NCBI GenBank assembly: GCA_030038765.1 | Contig: JASHRA010000166.1 | Location: forward strand, 1-15,534 | Direction of reading: 5' to 3' | From: Candidatus Dormiibacterota bacterium | GTDB lineage: Bacteria > Chloroflexota > Dormibacteria > Aeolococcales > Bog-877 | DNA length: 15,534 bases | Part shown: piece after piece, positions 7,332-13,967 of the stretch | How positions within the stretch are numbered: position 1 is the first letter of the stretch | Layout of the letters: each line of letters opens with the position of its first letter | Position numbers and translations under genes: made by a program | Notes under the pieces: generated by a model | Told to the model about the DNA's origin: nothing | Database searches by the model: none | What the model saw: only the letters and a program-made list of their open reading frames with translations

Positions 7332-7793
7332 CTACCGCTGAGTTTCAGCAGCGCCAACGGATCCGCGAGGCGCTGCGCTCTGGGCGCGAACGTCCTTGGG
7401 AAGCAGGGCCAGCCCGCGTGAGACCAGGTCTCGCACGTCGCAACTGACGAGGTGGCAGTCGGCGCGACGAGCGGCCGCCACGTAGGCCGCGTCGTACACG
7501 GAGATGCCCTGCTCCTCGGCGATCGCGGCCGCGCTTGAGAGCAGGGAGCAGTCCGCTCGGGAGAGCCCGCCGTCGTCCGCGAGGGCCGCGACTCGGCGGC
7601 GCAGGCGAGCGGCGGCCTCGCGGTCACACCAGGCGCGCAGCGCCACGTTCGTCACCTCGTAGAACGCGAGGTCAAGTGTGGCCAGCCGGTCGCTGCCCCG
7701 GAGCAACCAGCGAGCGTCTCCGCAGTGCTCGTCGTCGGTGTCCTCGGCCGCCAGCAGCACACTGGCATCCAGTAGCCAAAGGCTCGCTCTTAT
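7332..7793 (-). CDS. VapC-like PIN-domain ribonuclease toxin, with non-standard ATA start
   Basis: This is a 153-residue PIN domain, a metal-dependent RNase that in VapBC modules cuts tRNA or rRNA and stops translation. All four expected acidic residues are present: D9 in LLDASVLL, E46 in YEVTNVAL, D101 in VYDAAYVAAA and D119 in SCDVRDLV. The expected start, right before RASLWLLDAS, is an ATA (7793-7791) overlapping the antitoxin TAA stop as ATAA. AAGGAG (7807-7802) sits eight bases upstream, so the ribosome site is intact. No ATG, GTG or TTG in frame lies nearby; the only downstream alternative is a CTG immediately before D9, which would remove the first strand. Either ATA is used weakly, or the start was lost by a single G-to-A change from ATGA, or the base is an assembly error. 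Confidence 0.85.
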   Translation of the reverse strand: MRASLWLLDASVLLAAEDTDDEHCGDARWLLRGSDRLATLDLAFYEVTNVALRAWCDREAAARLRRRVAALADDGGLSRADCSLLSSAAAIAEEQGISVYDAAYVAAARRADCHLVSCDVRDLVSRGLALLPKDVRAQSAAPRGSVGAAETQR

Positions 7794-8020
7794 GGACGAG
7801 TCTCCTTGACCAGCTCGGCAACTCCGCCCCCGTGGCCGGTGGGCGGCTCGCCAGCGGCATCGATCTCCGCCATGCGCTGGGCGCGCCGGCCGCTGCCCCG
7901 TCCGATGGACTCCTCCGCCAGCTCGCGCAGCAACCCGCTCCGCGTCGTCCCGCGACGGCCCGCCTCGACGTCGAGCGCCCTCAGCACCTCGTCCGGGAGC
8001 GACACCATCACCTTCGCCAC
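7790..8020 (-). CDS. VapB-like ribbon-helix-helix antitoxin
   Basis: This 76-residue protein has an N-terminal ribbon-helix-helix DNA-binding segment: the strand AKVMVSLPDEVL is followed by two helices with TTRSGLLRELAEESI. The less ordered C-terminal tail is expected to wrap the PIN toxin. RHH antitoxins bind an operator overlapping their own promoter and repress the module together with the toxin. The GTG at 8020 is preferred over the internal ATG because MAKVMVSLPDE is the usual family beginning. No Shine-Dalgarno precedes it; instead TATACT ends six bases upstream, suggesting a leaderless mRNA. The stop TAA shares two bases with the toxin ATA codon, so the pair is tightly coupled. It sits 160 bases downstream of the acyl-CoA dehydrogenase stop. 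Confidence 0.88.
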   Translation of the reverse strand: MAKVMVSLPDEVLRALDVEAGRRGTTRSGLLRELAEESIGRGSGRRAQRMAEIDAAGEPPTGHGGGVAELVKETRP

Positions 8021-8040
8021 GAGCCCAGTATACCCGGTAT
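8021..8040 (-). promoter_or_regulatory. vapB promoter -10 with overlapping palindrome
   Basis: On the minus strand TATACT (8032-8027) is a strong -10 match and ends six bases before the GTG, so transcription should begin at or next to the start codon. ATACC-G-GGTAT (8040-8030), a palindrome of 5-bp arms around one base, overlaps the -10 and is the natural candidate operator for the VapB RHH dimer. No clear -35 is visible at the right spacing. Confidence 0.55.
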
Positions 8041-8180
8041 TGCCGAACCGCTCCGTGGCGAGCGGCCAGCACCCCGGCTCCCCGTGACCTGGGGACCCAG
8101 AGGTTGGGCGAGGAAGTCCCGGGGGCCGGGTCCTGGGCTGCGAGGAAGGCGGTCTCGCTCCCGCGCGGTGACCGACCGGC

Positions 8181-9374
8181 TCAGCCCCCGCCCTCGTCCA
8201 GGAGCTTGGAGACGGAGCCGCCCAGCCCCAGCAGGTGGGAGGCGATGATGAGGCGCTGGACCTCGGACGTCCCCTCCCCGATCTCGTTGACCTTGACGTC
8301 GCGGTAGTAGCGGGCCACCGGCAGGTCCTCCATGAAGCCGGACCCGCCGTGGATCTGGAGCGCCTGGTTGGCGCACCAGGTGGCCGTCTCCGAGGCCTGC
8401 AGCTTGGCCATGGAGGCGTACCTGCCCGCCCGCCGCCCCTGGTCCACGAGGGCGCCGGCACGCCAGACCATGAGCCGGCTGAGCTCGATCCGAGTCGCCA
8501 TGTCGGCCAGCTTCAGCTGGATGGCCTGGAAGCGGCTCAGGGGGCGCCCGAACTGGCGCCGCCGCTGGGCCTGCTCCAGGGAGGCGTCGAGGCAGGCCTG
8601 GGCCACCCCCACGGAGAGGGCGGCGATGGCCACCCGGCCCGCCTCCAGGGCGTCCAGGAACTGGCCCAGGCCGCCGCCCTCGCGGCCCAGCAGGTTGGCC
8701 CGGGGCACGCGGCAGGAGCTGAAGCTCAGCTCGTGGGTGTCGCTCGCGTGCCAGCCCAGCTTGCGGTAGGCGGGCGCCACCCGGAAGCCCTCGGTGCCGC
8801 TCTCCACCAGGAGCGCGCTGATCCCGCCCCGGCCCTCCCCCGAGCCGGTGCGGGCGGTGATGGTGACACCGGCCGTGATGGCGGTGCCCGAGTTGGTGAT
8901 GAAGCACTTAGTGCCGTCCACCACGAACTCCTCTCCCTCGGGCCGGGCCCGGGTGCGGGTGGCGCCGGCGTCGGAGCCGGCCTCGGGCTCGGTGAGGCCG
9001 AAGGCCCAGAGCCGGCGCCCGGAGCAGAGCTCGGGGAGGTAGCGGTGGCGCTGCTCCTCGGTGCCGTAGCGGAAGATGGGCGCGATCCCCAGCGAGACGC
9101 CCGCCTCCAGCGTGATGGCCAGGGAGGCGTCGGCCCGGGCGATCTCCTCCAGCGCCAGGAGGTAGCTGAGGAAGCCGGCCCCGGCGCCTCCCACCGACTC
9201 CGGGAAGGGGAGCCCGAAGAGGCCCAGCTGGCCCATCTGGAGCACCACCTGGAGGGGGAACTCGGAGCTGCGGTCCCACTCCGCCGCGCGCGGCGCCACC
9301 ACCTCGGTGGCGAACTCGCGGCAGGTGGCGCGGATCTCGGTCTGCTCCGGGCTCAGCTCGAAGCTCGGGCCCAT
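8181..9374 (-). CDS. Acyl-CoA dehydrogenase (FAD-dependent), second copy
   Basis: This 397-residue enzyme has the full family architecture: LSPEQTEIR at the N terminus, GLTEPEAGSDAGATRTRA and FITNSGTA in the middle domain, RRRQFGRPLSRFQAIQ, and near the C terminus IGEGTSEVQRLIIA. The glutamate of GEGT (about E367) occupies the catalytic-base position. It shares the fold with the copy at 862-2001, but the middle and C-terminal motifs differ enough that it is not a recent duplicate. The ATG at 9374 is six bases after the sucD stop, with AGGG five bases upstream, so it is the last gene of the pccB-sucC-sucD unit. Its likely job is feeding that route from short or branched acyl-CoAs; the chain length is not known. 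Confidence 0.93.
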   Translation of the reverse strand: MGPSFELSPEQTEIRATCREFATEVVAPRAAEWDRSSEFPLQVVLQMGQLGLFGLPFPESVGGAGAGFLSYLLALEEIARADASLAITLEAGVSLGIAPIFRYGTEEQRHRYLPELCSGRRLWAFGLTEPEAGSDAGATRTRARPEGEEFVVDGTKCFITNSGTAITAGVTITARTGSGEGRGGISALLVESGTEGFRVAPAYRKLGWHASDTHELSFSSCRVPRANLLGREGGGLGQFLDALEAGRVAIAALSVGVAQACLDASLEQAQRRRQFGRPLSRFQAIQLKLADMATRIELSRLMVWRAGALVDQGRRAGRYASMAKLQASETATWCANQALQIHGGSGFMEDLPVARYYRDVKVNEIGEGTSEVQRLIIASHLLGLGGSVSKLLDEGGG

Positions 9375-9380
9375 GGCGCC

Positions 9381-10268
9381 CTAGGCGGGGGAGGCGGCGC
9401 CGAGGCGCTCGCGCACCAGCTCCACGATCTGCTCGATGGTGTCGGCCACGGCCACCCCGTTGCGCTCCAGCGCCTCCACCTTGGACTGGGGGCTGCCGCT
9501 GGTGCCGCTGATGATGGCCCCGGCGTGTCCCATGCGCTTGCCCGGCGGCGAGCTGCGGCCGCTGATGAAGCCCACCACCGGCTTGGGGTAGCCCCGTCCC
9601 ACCAGCTCGGCGGCCCGCTCCTCCTCCGCCCCGCCGATCTCCCCGGCCAGGACCACGAGGTCGGTGTCCTGATCGGCGGCGAAGAGCTCCAGGACGTCGG
9701 AGAAGCTGAGCCCCAGGACCGGGTCGCCGCCGATCCCGACCGAGGTGGACTCGCCGTAGCCGACGCGGGCCAGGGCCTGGATGATCTCGTAGGTGAGGGT
9801 GCCGGAGCGGGAGACGACGCCCACCCGGCCCGGCTTGGCGATGTGGTTGGGGATGATCCCGATCTTGGCCCGCTCGCCGGGGGACATCAGGCCCGGGCAG
9901 TTGGGTCCGATCAGGCGGACCCCGAGCCGGTCCAGGTAGGCGCGGGCCCGGATCATGTCCAGGACCGGGATCAGCTCGGTGATGCAGACCACCAGCTGGA
10001 TGCCGGCCGCGGCCGCCTCCATGATGGCGTCGGCGGCGAAGGCGGGCGGGACGAAGACGCCGGCGGTGTCGGCGCCGGTCTCCGCCACCGCCTCTCGGAC
10101 GGTGTCGAAGACGGGCCGGTCCAGGTGCCGGCTGCCGCCCTTGCCGGGCGAGACCCCGGCCACCACCTGGGTGCCGAACTCGATCATCTGGCCGGTGTGG
10201 AAGGTGCCCTCGCTCCCGGTCATGCCCTGGACCAGGACCCGGGAGCGGCGGTCGAGGAGGATGCTCAC
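9381..10268 (-). CDS. sucD: Succinyl-CoA synthetase (ADP/GDP-forming) alpha subunit
   Basis: This 295-residue subunit binds CoA and carries the phosphohistidine intermediate in the interconversion of succinyl-CoA and succinate with nucleotide phosphorylation. It shows the CoA-binding Rossmann region with VQGMTGSEGTFHT (13-25), IGPNCPGLMSPGE (120-132), VSRSGTLTYE (152-161), GEIGGAEEE (209-217) and the active-site histidine H248 in GHAGAIISG. Length matches the family. The GTG at 10268 begins one base after the sucC stop (TGAGGTG), giving the usual sucC-sucD translational coupling. In this context, downstream of a propionyl-CoA carboxylase-like subunit, it could close the route from propionyl-CoA to succinate as well as serve the TCA cycle. 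Malate-CoA ligase is a related alternative that motifs alone cannot exclude. Confidence 0.95.
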   Translation of the reverse strand: MSILLDRRSRVLVQGMTGSEGTFHTGQMIEFGTQVVAGVSPGKGGSRHLDRPVFDTVREAVAETGADTAGVFVPPAFAADAIMEAAAAGIQLVVCITELIPVLDMIRARAYLDRLGVRLIGPNCPGLMSPGERAKIGIIPNHIAKPGRVGVVSRSGTLTYEIIQALARVGYGESTSVGIGGDPVLGLSFSDVLELFAADQDTDLVVLAGEIGGAEEERAAELVGRGYPKPVVGFISGRSSPPGKRMGHAGAIISGTSGSPQSKVEALERNGVAVADTIEQIVELVRERLGAASPA

Positions 10269-10269
10269 C

Positions 10270-11457
10270 TCAGCCCACCGCCCCGGCCGCGATCAGCTCC
10301 ACCACCTTGCGGGCGGCGCCGGCCGCGGAGGCGGCCGGGGTGATCCCGGCCTCCTCCAGCAGCTGGCGGCCCTCCTCCTCCCGGGTGCCGGTCATCCGCA
10401 CCACCAGGGGGACTCGGATCTCGAGCTGGTCCCGGGCCTCGATCAGGCCCCTCGCCACCTCGTCGCCCCTCGTGATGCCACCGAAGATGTTGACGAAGAC
10501 GCCCTTCACGTCCGGGTCCAGGAGCACCATCTCCAGGGCCCGCCGCACCACCTCGGCCTTGGCCCCGCCCCCGATGTCGAGGAAGTTGGCCGCCCGGCCC
10601 CCCTGCTGCTGGACCAGGTCCAGGGTGTTCATCACCAGCCCGGCGCCGTTGCCGATGATGCCCACGTCGCCCCCCAGGTGGACGTAGGTGAGGCCGCGGC
10701 GGCGCGCCTCCACCTCCAGGGGGTCGTCGCCCGAGCTGCCACCGGCGGCGTCCACCCCGAGGGCGTGGAGGAGCTCGTGGTGGCGGAACTCGGCGTTCTG
10801 CTCGATCTCGATCTTGGCGTCCCCGGCGATGAGCCGCCCGGCCCGGGTCACGACCAAGGGGTTGATCTCGCAGAGCCCGGCGTCGAGGCGCTGGGAGAGC
10901 TCGTAGAGGCGCTGCACCAGGGGCACCAGGGAGCCCAGGTAGGCGGCCCGGGGCAGCGAGGGCTGGCCCCCGCCCGAGCTGAGCGCGTCCAGCACCAGCT
11001 GGCGGATCTCGAAGGGGTGGGGGCCCTCGAAGGGGTCGGGCCAGAGCTTGGCGATCCGCTCCGGGCTCTGCTCCGCCACCTCCTCGATCTCCATGCCGCC
11101 GGCGAAGGAGAGCATGACCGCCATGCGGCGCCGGTCCCGGTCCACCGTCACCCCGAGGTAGAGCTCCTCGGAGATCTCCAGCGCCTCCTCGACCAGCAGC
11201 GAGGGGACGCTGTAGCCGCGCACCTGCATGCCCAGGATCTGCTCGGCGGCGCTGAAGGCCTCCTCCGGCGTCCCCGCCAGCTTGACCCCGCCCGCCTTGC
11301 CCCGGCCCCCGATCGGGACCTGGGCCTTGACCACCACCCGGCCCAACTCCTCGGCCGCCGCCCGCGCCGTCTCCGGGTTGCGGGCCAGGCGCCCGGTGGG
11401 GCACTCGATGCCCACCGAGCGCAGCTGCTCCTTGGCCTGGTGCTCCAGTAGCTTCAA
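10270..11457 (-). CDS. sucC: Succinyl-CoA synthetase (ADP/GDP-forming) beta subunit
   Basis: This 395-residue ATP-grasp subunit binds the nucleotide and succinate. The N-terminal ATP-grasp part has KLLEHQAKEQL and VVVKAQVPIGGRGKAGG (41-57). The Mg-binding and specificity segments EINPLVV, GDAKIEI and NGAGLVMNTLD follow. The C-terminal CoA-ligase domain carries FLDIGGGA and NIFGGITRGDEVA. Length is normal. The start is a TTG at 11457, supported by GGAGGAG just upstream and by the exact family N terminus; no ATG or GTG fits. It is 82 bases downstream of the pccB stop, with a strong GC-rich dyad in between, and overlaps nothing. Its subunit partner follows one base after its stop. Confidence 0.95.
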   Translation of the reverse strand: MKLLEHQAKEQLRSVGIECPTGRLARNPETARAAAEELGRVVVKAQVPIGGRGKAGGVKLAGTPEEAFSAAEQILGMQVRGYSVPSLLVEEALEISEELYLGVTVDRDRRRMAVMLSFAGGMEIEEVAEQSPERIAKLWPDPFEGPHPFEIRQLVLDALSSGGGQPSLPRAAYLGSLVPLVQRLYELSQRLDAGLCEINPLVVTRAGRLIAGDAKIEIEQNAEFRHHELLHALGVDAAGGSSGDDPLEVEARRRGLTYVHLGGDVGIIGNGAGLVMNTLDLVQQQGGRAANFLDIGGGAKAEVVRRALEMVLLDPDVKGVFVNIFGGITRGDEVARGLIEARDQLEIRVPLVVRMTGTREEEGRQLLEEAGITPAASAAGAARKVVELIAAGAVG

Positions 11458-11475
11458 GCGCTCCTCCTCGGCGCC

Positions 11476-11502
11476 GGGCCCCGGGGGCCCATCTCCGGGG
11501 CC
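11476..11502 (-). repeat. Overlapping GC-rich dyads between pccB and sucC
   Basis: GGCCCCGG (11477-11484) and CCGGGGCC (11495-11502) form a perfect 8-bp stem with a 10-nt loop. An alternative dyad, GGGCCCC (11476-11482) with GGGGCCC (11484-11490), shares part of the same bases, so the two folds exclude each other. No U-tract follows, so a classic terminator is unlikely. It may mark a processing or partial-termination point that sets sucC relative to pccB. Confidence 0.4.
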
Positions 11503-11539
11503 AGTTTAGGCGGGCGGGCCGGGGCGCCACCGGCGCCGC

Positions 11540-13186
11540 TCAGAGCGGGATGTTGCCGTGGCGGCGGCGCTCCCGGGGCCGCCGCTTGCCCCGCACCATC
11601 TCCAGCCCCCGGGCCAGCTGGAGGCGCGTCTGGCGGGGCTCGATGACGTCGTCCACGTAGCCCCGCTCCGCCGCCAGGTAGGGGTTGGCGAAGCGCTCCC
11701 GGTAGCTGGCGACGAGCTCCGCCTGGTCCGGCTCCGGGCCCCCCCGGCGCTGGCGGCCGAGGAAGCGCACCGCCCCCTCGGCGCCCATGACCGCGATCTC
11801 CGCCGTCGGCCAGGCGAGGTTGTAGTCGGCGCCGATGTGCTTGCTGCACATGACGTCGTAGGCGCCGCCGTAGGCCTTGCGGGTGATCACCGTCAGCTTG
11901 GGCACGGTGGCCTCGGCGAAGGCGTAGAGGAGCTTGGCCCCGTGGCGGATGATGCCGCCGTGCTCCTGGTCGGTGCCGGGCAGGAAGCCGGGCACGTCGA
12001 CCAGGGTCACGAGCGGGATGTTGAAGGCGTCGCAGAAGCGGACGAAGCGCGCCCCCTTGACCGAGGCGCCGATGTCGAGGGCCCCGGCCAGGTGGCGGGG
12101 CTGGTTGGCCACCAGCCCCACCGTCTCCCCGCCGAGGCGGGCGAAGCCCACCACCAGGTTCTGGGCGAAGAGCGGCTGGACCTCGAGGAAGCGGCCCTCG
12201 TCGAAGACCGAGCGGACCACCTGGCGCATGTCGTAGGCCTGGTTCTGGCTCTCCGGGATCAGCTCCTGGAGGGAGGCGTCGGCGCGCTCCAGGGGATCGC
12301 CGCAGGGGAGCCGGGGAGGCGCCTCCCAGCTGTTGGCGGGGAGGTAGGAGAGGAGCTCCCGGACCTGGGCGAAGCACTCCTCCTCGCTCTCCGCCTCGAA
12401 GTGCGCGACGCCGCTGCGCTGGGAGTGGACGTCGGCCCCGCCCAGCTGCTCGAAGTCCACCTCCTCGCCGGTCGTCACCCGCACCACCTCGGGCCCGGTG
12501 ATGAACATGTAGCCCACGCCCCGGACCATGAAGGTGAAGTCGGTGATGGCCGGGGAGTAGACGGCGCCCCCGGTGCAGGGGCCGGCGATGACCGAGAGCT
12601 GGGGCACGACGCCGCTGCAGCGAACGTTGCGGAAGAAGATGTCGGCGTAGCCGGCCAGCGCCACCACCCCCTCCTGGATCCGGGCCCCGGCGCTGTCGTT
12701 GATCCCGACCAGCGGCGAGCCGGTGCGCTCGGCCAGGTCCATCACCTTGCAGACCTTCTCGGCGAAGGCCTCGCCCAGCGAGCCGCCCATGAAGGAGGCG
12801 TCGTGGGAGAAGACGAAGACCTGCCGCCCCCCGATCCGCCCATGACCCGTCACCACGCCGTCGCCCAGCGCCCGCCGCTCCGCCATGTCGAACTGGGTGG
12901 AGCGGTGGACTACGAAGGGGTCCAACTCCACGAAGCTGCCCTCGTCGAGGAGGAGCGCGATGCGCTGCCGGGCCGTCAGCTTGCCCTTGCGGCCCTGGAC
13001 CCGGGCCGGCTCACCGCCCCGGTGGACGGCGTCGTGGCGCCGCTTGCGCAGCTGGCTGATGAGACGCTCGTTGGCCCCGGGCGTGGGCCGGGTCGGCTCC
13101 GGCGAGGGCGGGGCGTCCGATGCGGTCGCGTCGGCAGGCGGCTTCGGGCCCGGGCTCGACCTCGGCATCCCGCCATCTTCGGGCAT
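11540..13186 (-). CDS. pccB: Acyl-CoA carboxylase beta (carboxyltransferase) subunit, probably propionyl-CoA carboxylase PccB
   Basis: This 548-residue biotin-dependent carboxyltransferase moves CO2 from carboxybiotin to the alpha carbon of an acyl-CoA. Both crotonase-like domains are intact: SLGEAFAEKVCKVMD, GINDSAGARIQEGV and GPCTGGAVYSPA in the N domain, and VDVPGFLPGTDQEHGGIIRHG, read as the block at about 391-411, in the C domain. The segment KAYGGAYDVM has Asp at 444, the position known from Streptomyces PccB to favour propionyl-CoA over acetyl- or butyryl-CoA. The typical C-terminal end HGNIPL is present. The ATG at 13186 is chosen for AGGA seven bases upstream; it leaves a Pro/Ser-rich extension of about 35 residues. 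The alpha (biotin carboxylase) subunit is not in the window. A hairpin overlaps its Shine-Dalgarno. Confidence 0.93.
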   Translation of the reverse strand: MPEDGGMPRSSPGPKPPADATASDAPPSPEPTRPTPGANERLISQLRKRRHDAVHRGGEPARVQGRKGKLTARQRIALLLDEGSFVELDPFVVHRSTQFDMAERRALGDGVVTGHGRIGGRQVFVFSHDASFMGGSLGEAFAEKVCKVMDLAERTGSPLVGINDSAGARIQEGVVALAGYADIFFRNVRCSGVVPQLSVIAGPCTGGAVYSPAITDFTFMVRGVGYMFITGPEVVRVTTGEEVDFEQLGGADVHSQRSGVAHFEAESEEECFAQVRELLSYLPANSWEAPPRLPCGDPLERADASLQELIPESQNQAYDMRQVVRSVFDEGRFLEVQPLFAQNLVVGFARLGGETVGLVANQPRHLAGALDIGASVKGARFVRFCDAFNIPLVTLVDVPGFLPGTDQEHGGIIRHGAKLLYAFAEATVPKLTVITRKAYGGAYDVMCSKHIGADYNLAWPTAEIAVMGAEGAVRFLGRQRRGGPEPDQAELVASYRERFANPYLAAERGYVDDVIEPRQTRLQLARGLEMVRGKRRPRERRRHGNIPL

Positions 13187-13190
13187 CGGT

Positions 13191-13212
13191 GAATCCTGGG
13201 GCGAACCCCCAG
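13191..13212 (-). promoter_or_regulatory. Leader hairpin touching the pccB Shine-Dalgarno
   Basis: On the minus strand CTGGGG (13212-13207) pairs with CCCCAG (13201-13196) over a GTTCG loop. The Shine-Dalgarno AGGA (13197-13194) shares its first two bases with the stem, and the ATG follows seven bases on. The fold would partly hide the ribosome site and could tune pccB translation. Structure is seen; regulation is inferred. Confidence 0.4.
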
Positions 13213-13256
13213 CTCCCGGGCCGGACGGCCTCACGGAACTCCGGAGGGATGACGTT

Positions 13257-13281
13257 GGCGGCGCGGCCCCTGGCCGCCGCC
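13257..13281 (-). terminator. GC-rich hairpin just after the mazF-like stop
   Basis: GGCGGC (13257-13262) pairs with GCCGCC (13276-13281), and GGCC (13265-13268) pairs with GGCC (13272-13275), leaving a 2-nt bulge and a 3-nt loop. It begins two bases after the toxin stop codon in the direction of transcription. No U-tract follows, so it may be a weak or Rho-assisted terminator or an mRNA-stabilising stem. Confidence 0.4.
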
Positions 13282-13283
13282 GA

Positions 13284-13697
13284 TCAGCGGTAGTGGACGG
13301 TGTCGATGGCACCGTCCTCGAGGGACGGGATGTCAAGGCCGAGGAGGGTCGCCGCGGCGACCCGGACCCGCTGACGCAGCTCCGGGTCGGATAGCAGCCC
13401 CACCTGGTGCCTCGTCGCCAGGGTGCCCGCGGCGCGCAGGATGGAGATCGTGCGCAACTGGTGTACCAGGATCAGACCGTCCTTGGTCTGGCCCGCCTCC
13501 CCTGCCGGGACTGGGACCTCGAGCGGGTTCCTCGGGACCGAGTGCGACGCGGTTATGGGGCACACGGTCATGAGCCCCAAGGCCTGCAGGGGCTCGTACG
13601 ACACGACCAGTGCGCGGCGGCTGCCGCCCTGCTCGTGTCCTTCGACGGGATCGAGCGTGACGACGAGGACCGCCCAGCGGAGCCCGGGGCTGACCAA
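13284..13697 (-). CDS. MazF/PemK-like toxin endoribonuclease
   Basis: This 137-residue protein matches the MazF/PemK fold. The first strands with VTLDPVEGHEQGGSRRALVVS carry the RNA-binding loop. They are followed by LMTVCPIT, the PLEVPVPAGEAGQTKDGLI block and HQLRTISILR, with the conserved arginine and Thr/Ser of the active site region. MazF toxins cut mRNA at short sequences and arrest growth unless held by the antitoxin. The TTG at 13697 lies three bases after the antitoxin stop, with GGGG about eight bases upstream; the usual RxGDVW segment is replaced by LRWAVLVVTL, and no better start exists. The gene ends 97 bases upstream of pccB on the same strand with only a GC-rich hairpin between, so read-through into pccB is possible. 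Confidence 0.9.
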   Translation of the reverse strand: MVSPGLRWAVLVVTLDPVEGHEQGGSRRALVVSYEPLQALGLMTVCPITASHSVPRNPLEVPVPAGEAGQTKDGLILVHQLRTISILRAAGTLATRHQVGLLSDPELRQRVRVAAATLLGLDIPSLEDGAIDTVHYR

Positions 13698-13700
13698 GGA

Positions 13701-13961
13701 TCAGCCCCGATCCCAGGCGGCCCGATCGTCCGCCTCGAACTCGGCGGCTATGGTCTCCATCTCCCTTCGGAATCCGGGGTCCTCGGCACAGCGGGCGAAC
13801 TGGCGCGCGTGCTCTTGGTCCCGGATACGACGGGCCAGGCTGGAGACCGCAGCCTCCACCAGTGCGTCCTGGGTCGGAGCGACGCCCGATTCCTCCACCA
13901 GCGACTTGACCGTGCTGACGATCTCCGGACTGAGGTTGTACGTGCGCTTCACCTTTCTCAC
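13701..13961 (-). CDS. Ribbon-helix-helix antitoxin of the MazF-like module
   Basis: This encodes 86 residues starting at a GTG. The N terminus VKRTYNLSPEIVSTVKSL has the strand-helix pattern of an RHH DNA-binding domain, and the second helix is near DALVEAAVSSLARR. The acidic C-terminal part (REMETIAAEFEADDRAAW) is suited to wrap the toxin. The frame is open further upstream, but the extra N terminus is not family-like. The GTG at 13961 is favoured because a -10-like CATTAT ends six bases before it, the same arrangement as the vapB-like gene; another GTG at 13952 cannot be excluded. The toxin starts three bases after the stop. Three TGACAC half-sites in the promoter are the expected kind of operator for autorepression. 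Confidence 0.85.
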   Translation of the reverse strand: MRKVKRTYNLSPEIVSTVKSLVEESGVAPTQDALVEAAVSSLARRIRDQEHARQFARCAEDPGFRREMETIAAEFEADDRAAWDRG

Positions 13962-13967
13962 ACACCC

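Noticed and set aside
7794..8072. Upstream extension of the vapC-like frame to a start near 8072
   Set aside because: The added residues lie over the antitoxin gene in another frame, are Arg/Gly-rich and unlike a PIN domain.
8235..10343. Plus-strand open frame of 702 codons
   Set aside because: It is antisense to the acyl-CoA dehydrogenase and sucD. The composition is low-complexity and the opposite strand has clear catalytic motifs.
11558..13192. Plus-strand open frame of 544 codons
   Set aside because: It is a mirror of the pccB frame, caused by GC-rich third positions; it has no recognisable motif.
13187..13336. Longer pccB start at 13336
   Set aside because: It would overlap the mazF-like gene and add a Ser/Pro-rich stretch of 50 residues; the ATG at 13186 has a Shine-Dalgarno.
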